Positions 6,401 to 10,196 of a stretch of DNA of 10,196 bases are shown here, in pieces. Both the position numbers and the translations under genes were made by a program. The notes beneath the pieces were generated by a model. The model saw nothing but the letters and a program-made list of their open reading frames with translations. It made no database searches and had not been told where the DNA came from. Position 1 is the stretch's first letter. Each line of letters begins with the position of its first letter. The stretch comes from Candidatus Hydrothermota bacterium (GTDB taxonomy: Bacteria > Hydrothermota > Hydrothermia > UBA1063), in assembly GCA_003644895.1 (NCBI GenBank), contig QNDO01000042.1:1-10196 (forward strand). Reading direction: 5' to 3'.

Positions 6401-6401
6401 G

Positions 6402-6430
6402 TTGACAATCCATATTTTGTTTTGTATAAT
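6402..6430 (+). promoter_or_regulatory. Consensus promoter of the tetR-efflux operon
   Basis: TTGACA (6402-6407) and TATAAT (6425-6430) are exact matches to the housekeeping sigma consensus with the ideal 17-bp spacer. The predicted start is at about 6436-6438. The operator palindrome begins at 6433, so a bound repressor would cover the start site. A promoter this strong sitting directly under an operator is what one expects for a tightly repressed, inducible operon. Confidence 0.88.
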
Positions 6431-6432
6431 AC

Positions 6433-6450
6433 TGACTGACTGTTCAGTCA
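6433..6450. promoter_or_regulatory. Palindromic operator, likely bound by the adjacent TetR-family repressor
   Basis: The 18-bp sequence reads TGACTGA-CTGT-TCAGTCA: two perfect 7-bp arms around a 4-bp centre. It sits between the -10 box and the SD of the tetR gene, spanning roughly -4 to +14 relative to the predicted start. TetR-family dimers typically bind palindromes of about this size next to their own promoters. Assignment to this regulator rests on position and symmetry, not on a known match. Confidence 0.8.
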
Positions 6451-6465
6451 TAAGGAGGTGATAAA

Positions 6466-7053
6466 GTGAAGGATACAAGGAATCAGATACTAGATGCGGC
6501 AAAAAGGGTGATTACACAAAAGGGCTTTCATGGAAGCACCATGGAGGATATAGCCAAAGCTGCAGGTGTTGCCAAAGGTACAAGTTATCTCTATTTTAAA
6601 TCCAAAATAGAACTATATCTCGCAGTTATGGAACGAGAGTTTGACTATATAACTTCATGCTTCGAAGAAATTATAAAAAGCAGAATACCGGTTCTAAAGA
6701 AAATAGAGGGTATAATCAGTTTCTTTATCGAATATATGAAAGAAAATCGAGATTTCGTTTTTAGTTTGATGTATGAACCCCCACTAATTAAAATGAACAA
6801 GGATGTGATTCATAAAAGATACAGAAATAAAATCGATAACATACGGCATAAATTTATTGAAGTTTTAGAAGAAGGTATTCGAAGAGGGGACATCATTAAG
6901 GAAGATCCTGAGGTATTAGCAGATGTTATTTTTGGAGCAATTGTTAGACCTGTAATACAGTTTGTGATACGCAAGAAAACAGGGGATATAGATTCTCTGA
7001 AGTTTAAGATTATGAACATTTTAACAAAAGGTATAGTAAGAAAAGGAGGGTAA
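6466..7053 (+). CDS. TetR/AcrR-family transcriptional regulator of the efflux operon
   Basis: The 195-residue product has the standard TetR layout. The N-terminal DNA-binding domain covers about residues 5-53: ILDAAKRVITQKGFHGSTM, then the helix-turn-helix EDIAKAAGVAKGTSYLYFKSK (27-47), with recognition helix VAKGTSYLYF. An all-helical ligand-binding/dimerisation domain follows (about 60-195) and is not conserved enough to predict an inducer. The start is GTG; an in-frame stop at 6451-6453 rules out an earlier one. It is preceded by AAGGAGGTGAT (6452-6462), a nearly full anti-SD match. A consensus promoter and a palindrome over the predicted start point to autorepression, and the three downstream efflux genes follow with 4, 1 and 1 nt gaps, so it most likely controls them all. 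The ligand could be a toxic compound, a bile-like amphiphile or a metabolite; the sequence does not say. Confidence 0.93.
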   Translation: MKDTRNQILDAAKRVITQKGFHGSTMEDIAKAAGVAKGTSYLYFKSKIELYLAVMEREFDYITSCFEEIIKSRIPVLKKIEGIISFFIEYMKENRDFVFSLMYEPPLIKMNKDVIHKRYRNKIDNIRHKFIEVLEEGIRRGDIIKEDPEVLADVIFGAIVRPVIQFVIRKKTGDIDSLKFKIMNILTKGIVRKGG

Positions 7054-7057
7054 AAAC

Positions 7058-8395
7058 ATGGTCTTTAAGTTGATACTTTTTATCATGATTTCAAGGGATA
7101 CCCTGTATCTCAGTCAAAAGGATGCTGTGGAGTTAGCTCTCAAGAATAACTTAATTCTAAAAAGCAGCGAGAGTCAGGTTAATGCTTCTAAATTTGGGGT
7201 AAAAGAGGCACGTTCCGCTTTCTTCCCCCAGGTCAGTTTTCAAGCAGGCTATCGGAGAGTTTCCCTGGTTCAGGAAATGAAAAGTTTTATTCTGGATAGC
7301 CTTGTTATGACACCAGGTGGGGCATTTATTCCAGTTGGGCACTATGAATCTATTCCTTTTGGGAGAAAAGACAATTACAGTTTATCTTTTAATGTAAGTC
7401 AGCCTTTATTTACCTGGGGTAACATAATAAGGGGTTATAAATTATCTTTGCTAAATTTCAAGAACAAGCTCATTGAAGATTCAATAACCCGCGAATCCCT
7501 TATAAAGAATGTAAAAGAGCTCTATATTTACGCACTTGTAGCAAAGGAATATTATGATTTAACTCTTTTTATAGATGAGGAGTTAAGGAAGCATTATGAA
7601 TCCGCCAAGAAGAAGTTTGAGAATGGCTCTGCAACAGAACTGGAACTTCTACAGGCAGAGGTGAAATATAGGACTCACAAACCTAAAATTGAAGAAGCAA
7701 AAAAGAATTATGAGAATATTCTGGATTTATTGAAAATAAATTTAGGCATAGATACATCTCAAATAATTGTACTAAAAGATTCACTGGAGGGTGAAATCCC
7801 CAAGTCTTTGCCAGAATTTTGTGTGGAGGAGCGTCTTGATCTTAAAAGCTTGGAACTTCAAATGGAAATGCTTAAACTTCAAAAAAATATTTTCAAAAGT
7901 TCAAATCTCCCTTCACTCTTTGCTGGCTTTAACTATTTGTATCAGAGACCCTTCGGATTTGTAGATGAGTGGAAGGGATATTGGGTTTTAAATCTTGGTT
8001 TGTCCTTCCCGATTTTCGATGGATTTAAGAACATATCGAAAGCGAAGGAAATAGAAGCTAATTTAAAGAGCCTGAAATATATGTATAAATTCAATTCCCT
8101 AAGTGCTTACAACAGTTATATGACAGCAAAGAGAGATTATGAAATAGCTATGAAAAATCTAATGGCAGCAAAGGAAAATTTAAAACTGGCAAGAAAACTT
8201 TATGAAATGGCAAAGGTACAATATGAAGAAGGCCTTATCTCAGAGCTTGATTTTATAGATGCTGAGACAAGCTATTTTGCCCAAAAAGTTAATTATTTGA
8301 ACAGTCTTGGAACTTTAAAAATCAAGTGGCTTCAACTTGAAGCCCAACTTAAAGGAATAAACAATCTTCAATTTAATAAAGAAGGAGGTTTTTAA
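7058..8395 (+). CDS. TolC-like outer membrane efflux protein
   Basis: At 445 residues this matches the OEP/TolC family, which forms trimeric channels running from the outer membrane into the periplasm. Two similar halves are visible: SQPLFTWG (114-121) is echoed by SFPIFDGF (316-323), and the helix block from Tyr180 (YESAKKKFENGSATELELLQ...) by that from Tyr382 (YEMAKVQYEEGLISELDFID...). Long Lys/Glu-rich helices separate beta-strand blocks such as FFPQVSFQAGY (55-65) and LFAGFNYLY (287-295). The N-terminus MVFKLILFIMIS is a short hydrophobic stretch, probably a minimal signal peptide; no lipobox cysteine is present. The start cannot lie far upstream because a stop occurs in frame at 7037-7039, and AAGGAGGG (7043-7050) inside the end of tetR is a strong SD. 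It should pair with the adaptor and RND genes that follow. Confidence 0.94.
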   Translation: MVFKLILFIMISRDTLYLSQKDAVELALKNNLILKSSESQVNASKFGVKEARSAFFPQVSFQAGYRRVSLVQEMKSFILDSLVMTPGGAFIPVGHYESIPFGRKDNYSLSFNVSQPLFTWGNIIRGYKLSLLNFKNKLIEDSITRESLIKNVKELYIYALVAKEYYDLTLFIDEELRKHYESAKKKFENGSATELELLQAEVKYRTHKPKIEEAKKNYENILDLLKINLGIDTSQIIVLKDSLEGEIPKSLPEFCVEERLDLKSLELQMEMLKLQKNIFKSSNLPSLFAGFNYLYQRPFGFVDEWKGYWVLNLGLSFPIFDGFKNISKAKEIEANLKSLKYMYKFNSLSAYNSYMTAKRDYEIAMKNLMAAKENLKLARKLYEMAKVQYEEGLISELDFIDAETSYFAQKVNYLNSLGTLKIKWLQLEAQLKGINNLQFNKEGGF

Positions 8396-8396
8396 G

Positions 8397-9233
8397 ATGA
8401 AGAAGTTTATTGCAATATTAATATTTTTCTCAGTACTTGGGGCTCAGGAAAATATTGAGAAAAAATTTCTTGTCAATGCTTCAACGGTTAAGAAAGGATA
8501 TATTGCTGAATATGTTTACTCATATGGTAGAATAACCAGCGATAAAGAGGCACTGGTATATCCCACTATGCCCGGTAAGCTTATCAAATATCTTGTCAAA
8601 GAAGGTGAAAGGGTTAAAAAAGACCAGGTAATTGCTTTATTAGACAGAGATATACCGGGTGTAAAAACAGAACCCTTGAAGGTTAAATCTCCCATTGATG
8701 GAATCGTAACTGTGGAATATGGGAAAATAGGTCAAATGATGGTCCAGAGTATGCCTGTAGCTATGGTAGTGGGAGATAAAAGGTGGGTTGAATCCGGAAT
8801 TGCTGCTGAGGATATTAGAAAAATTAAAGTTGGACAGAGGGCATTTGTGAAAGAGGATAAAATTAGATACCAGGGGAGAGTTGTGAGAAAGTCATTTGGA
8901 ATTGATCCTATGACCGGGACAGGAAAGGTTTATATTGAAGTTCCTAAAGCTAATTTGCTACCAGGGGCAACTGTGGGAGTGGAAGTGGCAGTTAGAGAAA
9001 ATAAGAATGCCCTTTATATTCCTGTGAATGCACTTGTAGAAAGAGAAGGTAAGGTTTTTGTGTTTAAATATAGAGATGGGAAGGCTCATATGGTTGAAGT
9101 AAAGACAGGTATTGAAGGGAAAGGCTTTGTGGAAGTGGAGGGCGATCTTATGCCAGGAGATACTGTTATAACACTTGGAGCAGAGGGCTTATATGAAGGG
9201 GCGGATGTTGAGATTAAAGGGGAGGTAAAGTAG
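8397..9233 (+). CDS. Short RND periplasmic adaptor (membrane fusion protein) lacking the alpha-hairpin
   Basis: The adaptor joins the inner-membrane RND pump to the outer-membrane channel. The 278-residue product has an apparent signal peptide (MKKFIAILIFFSVLGA, cleavage near residue 16, no lipobox Cys). First lipoyl half: ALVYPTMPGKLIKYLVKEGERVKKDQVIALLD (52-83); second half: VKSPIDGIVTVEYGKIGQMM (96-115); then a beta-barrel domain (about 130-200, with GQRAFV and LLPGATVGVEV) and a membrane-proximal domain (about 205-278, from ALYIPVNALV). Only about 12 residues (RDIPGVKTEPLK) link the lipoyl halves, where typical adaptors such as AcrA insert a long coiled-coil hairpin; AcrA is about 120 residues longer. 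A hairpin-less adaptor is known from Borrelia (BesA). The reading frame is continuous with no sign of a deletion scar. SD AAGGAGG (8382-8388), start 1 nt after the tolC-like stop. Confidence 0.92.
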   Translation: MKKFIAILIFFSVLGAQENIEKKFLVNASTVKKGYIAEYVYSYGRITSDKEALVYPTMPGKLIKYLVKEGERVKKDQVIALLDRDIPGVKTEPLKVKSPIDGIVTVEYGKIGQMMVQSMPVAMVVGDKRWVESGIAAEDIRKIKVGQRAFVKEDKIRYQGRVVRKSFGIDPMTGTGKVYIEVPKANLLPGATVGVEVAVRENKNALYIPVNALVEREGKVFVFKYRDGKAHMVEVKTGIEGKGFVEVEGDLMPGDTVITLGAEGLYEGADVEIKGEVK

Positions 9234-9234
9234 G

Positions 9235-10196
9235 ATGATAAAATTTTCTGTGAAACATCCTGTTTCCATTGCAATGCTAATAGGGGTTTTAATTACACTT
9301 GGTGTTATCTCTCTGACACGTTTGGGCCTCGATTTCTTCCCGGATATAAACTATCCTTCCGTTACAGTAATAACGCAGTATCAGAATGTTGCGCCTGAGG
9401 ATATTGAAGAGCTTATAACTAAACCTATAGAAGGTGCTGTATCTACTGTTAGTGGTGTAAAGAAAGTAACTTCCATTTCCGCTGAGGGGGTCTCTGCTGT
9501 AACGGTTGAATTTGAGTGGGGAACAAATCTTGATTTTGCTGCACAGGATGTACGGGATAAAGTAGCGTTGATCGAAGATTATCTGCCGGAAGATGCTTCC
9601 AAGCCCATAGTCCTGAAATTTGATATATCTCAAATTCCTATTATTGAATATATAGCCTACTCTGACAGATATAAACTAACCGAACTGAAGGATATTTTAA
9701 GAGATGAGTTCAAGAGCTTTCTGGAAAGGATTGAAGGTGTTGCTTCCGTGGATATCGTAGGGGGGAGAGACCTTCAATATTGGGTAACTATAGACTTAGA
9801 GAAAATTGCACAATACAATCTTTCTTTCTCTCAGATAACTCAATTTATTGCAATGAACAATTTCAATCTCCCTAGCGGAAAAGTAGATTACAAGCATAAG
9901 AATATACTTTTGAGAACGATTGGACAATACAATAGTATTGAAGACCTTGAAAATCAGGTAGTAGGGTATACCCCAAAAGGGACTCCTATCTTTTTAAAGG
10001 ATATAGGAAAAGTCACTATAGAAGAGGAAGAGAGGCTTGGCTATGCTAAGTTAAATAATAAGGAAAGTATAGCTCTTGTTTTATATAAGCAGTCAGGAGC
10101 TAATACATTACAGGTTTCTAATCGTGTTAAGAAGGCTATAAAAACGATAAATGCTAAATACCCTTCTATCAAGCTTGTTGAATCCTTTGATCAAGG
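9235..10196 (+). CDS. RND-family efflux transporter, N-terminal part (3' partial)
   Basis: The frame runs open from ATG 9235 to the end of the window: 320 complete codons of what is normally a protein of about 1000 residues. It begins MIKFSVKHPVSIAMLIGVLITLGVI, the first transmembrane segment (about 9-28), followed by LGLDFFPDINYPSVTV (31-46), a hallmark of the HAE-type RND porter domain entrance, then PEDIEELITKPIEGAVSTVSGVKKVTS (54-80) and further PN/PC porter subdomains. It is the inner-membrane, proton-driven pump of the tripartite system. The proton-relay residues of TM4 and TM10 lie beyond the window, so function cannot be confirmed. SD GGGGAGGT (9219-9226) lies inside the end of the adaptor gene, and the start is 1 nt after its stop. 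Substrate unknown; the porter sequence and the HAE2/HAE1-like start argue against a heavy-metal (CusA-type) assignment but do not exclude it. Confidence 0.95.
   Translation, partial: MIKFSVKHPVSIAMLIGVLITLGVISLTRLGLDFFPDINYPSVTVITQYQNVAPEDIEELITKPIEGAVSTVSGVKKVTSISAEGVSAVTVEFEWGTNLDFAAQDVRDKVALIEDYLPEDASKPIVLKFDISQIPIIEYIAYSDRYKLTELKDILRDEFKSFLERIEGVASVDIVGGRDLQYWVTIDLEKIAQYNLSFSQITQFIAMNNFNLPSGKVDYKHKNILLRTIGQYNSIEDLENQVVGYTPKGTPIFLKDIGKVTIEEEERLGYAKLNNKESIALVLYKQSGANTLQVSNRVKKAIKTINAKYPSIKLVESFDQ

Noticed and set aside
6079..6401. A T-box or other amino-acid riboswitch ahead of gltX
   Set aside because: No T-box antiterminator consensus (AGGGUGGNACCGCG-like) or terminator hairpin with a T run was found, and the likely gltX promoter lies downstream of the structured part.
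6179..6439. An 86-codon plus-strand frame in the intergenic region (and a 65-codon minus-strand frame at 6216-6413)
   Set aside because: There is no SD and no family resemblance. The plus frame runs through the tetR promoter, and both cover the inverted-repeat structure.
9289..9633. Minus-strand open frame opposite the RND gene
   Set aside because: It is antisense to a gene with clear RND signatures, with no domain and no SD.
1..10196. CRISPR arrays, insertion sequences, prophage or defence genes
   Set aside because: No repeat-spacer pattern, transposase, terminal inverted repeats, integrase or known defence domain was seen anywhere in the window.

Overview
The window looks like a core-genome stretch of a Gram-negative (diderm) bacterium. 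It carries hslU, gltX and folC homologues and an outer-membrane/adaptor/RND efflux set. It is AT-rich. Several proteins are rich in Lys, Glu and Ile, which hints at but does not prove a thermophilic habit. The lineage cannot be fixed from the sequence alone; an uncultured candidate phylum is a guess. Both strands are densely packed with short gaps and overlaps. Shine-Dalgarno (SD) sites are mostly strong (GGAGG type), and no insertion sequence, CRISPR array, tRNA or rRNA was seen.

Layout. (1) 1-1556, + strand: the C-terminal end of a PDZ-domain protein, probably an HtrA/DegQ-type protease, followed after 5 nt by hslU, the ATPase of the HslUV protease. (2) 1572-3013, + strand: a promoter with near-consensus boxes, then adjacent amrB-like (Memo family) and amrA-like (AMMECR1 family) genes. 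These are two of the three parts of the widely conserved but functionally undefined AmmeMemoRadiSam set; the radical SAM member is not here. (3) 6078-2956, - strand: a tightly overlapping operon gltX - NUDT2-like Nudix hydrolase - folC. The end of folC overlaps the end of the AMMECR1 gene tail-to-tail by 58 bp. (4) 6079-6465: a 387-bp divergent intergenic region. It holds a plausible gltX promoter, a 160-bp stretch with long-range inverted repeats that I could not assign, and a consensus promoter plus palindromic operator for the next operon. (5) 6466 to the window end, + strand: a tetR-family regulator, a TolC-like outer-membrane factor, a short periplasmic adaptor and the N-terminal 320 codons of an RND transporter.

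How the genes work together. The last operon encodes a self-contained, probably autoregulated tripartite RND efflux system. The regulator's likely operator, an 18-bp palindrome with perfect 7-bp arms, overlaps the predicted transcription start. The adaptor is unusual because the two halves of its lipoyl domain are joined by only a few residues, leaving no room for the usual alpha-helical hairpin. The gltX operon links tRNA-Glu charging, probable Ap4A breakdown and folate glutamylation. Co-translation of a synthetase with an Ap4A-type hydrolase is suggestive, because many aminoacyl-tRNA synthetases make Ap4A as a side product. Most of the window is ordinary. The best candidates for a second look are the unexplained intergenic structure, the hairpin-less adaptor, the synthetase/Nudix coupling and the AMMECR1/Memo pair.
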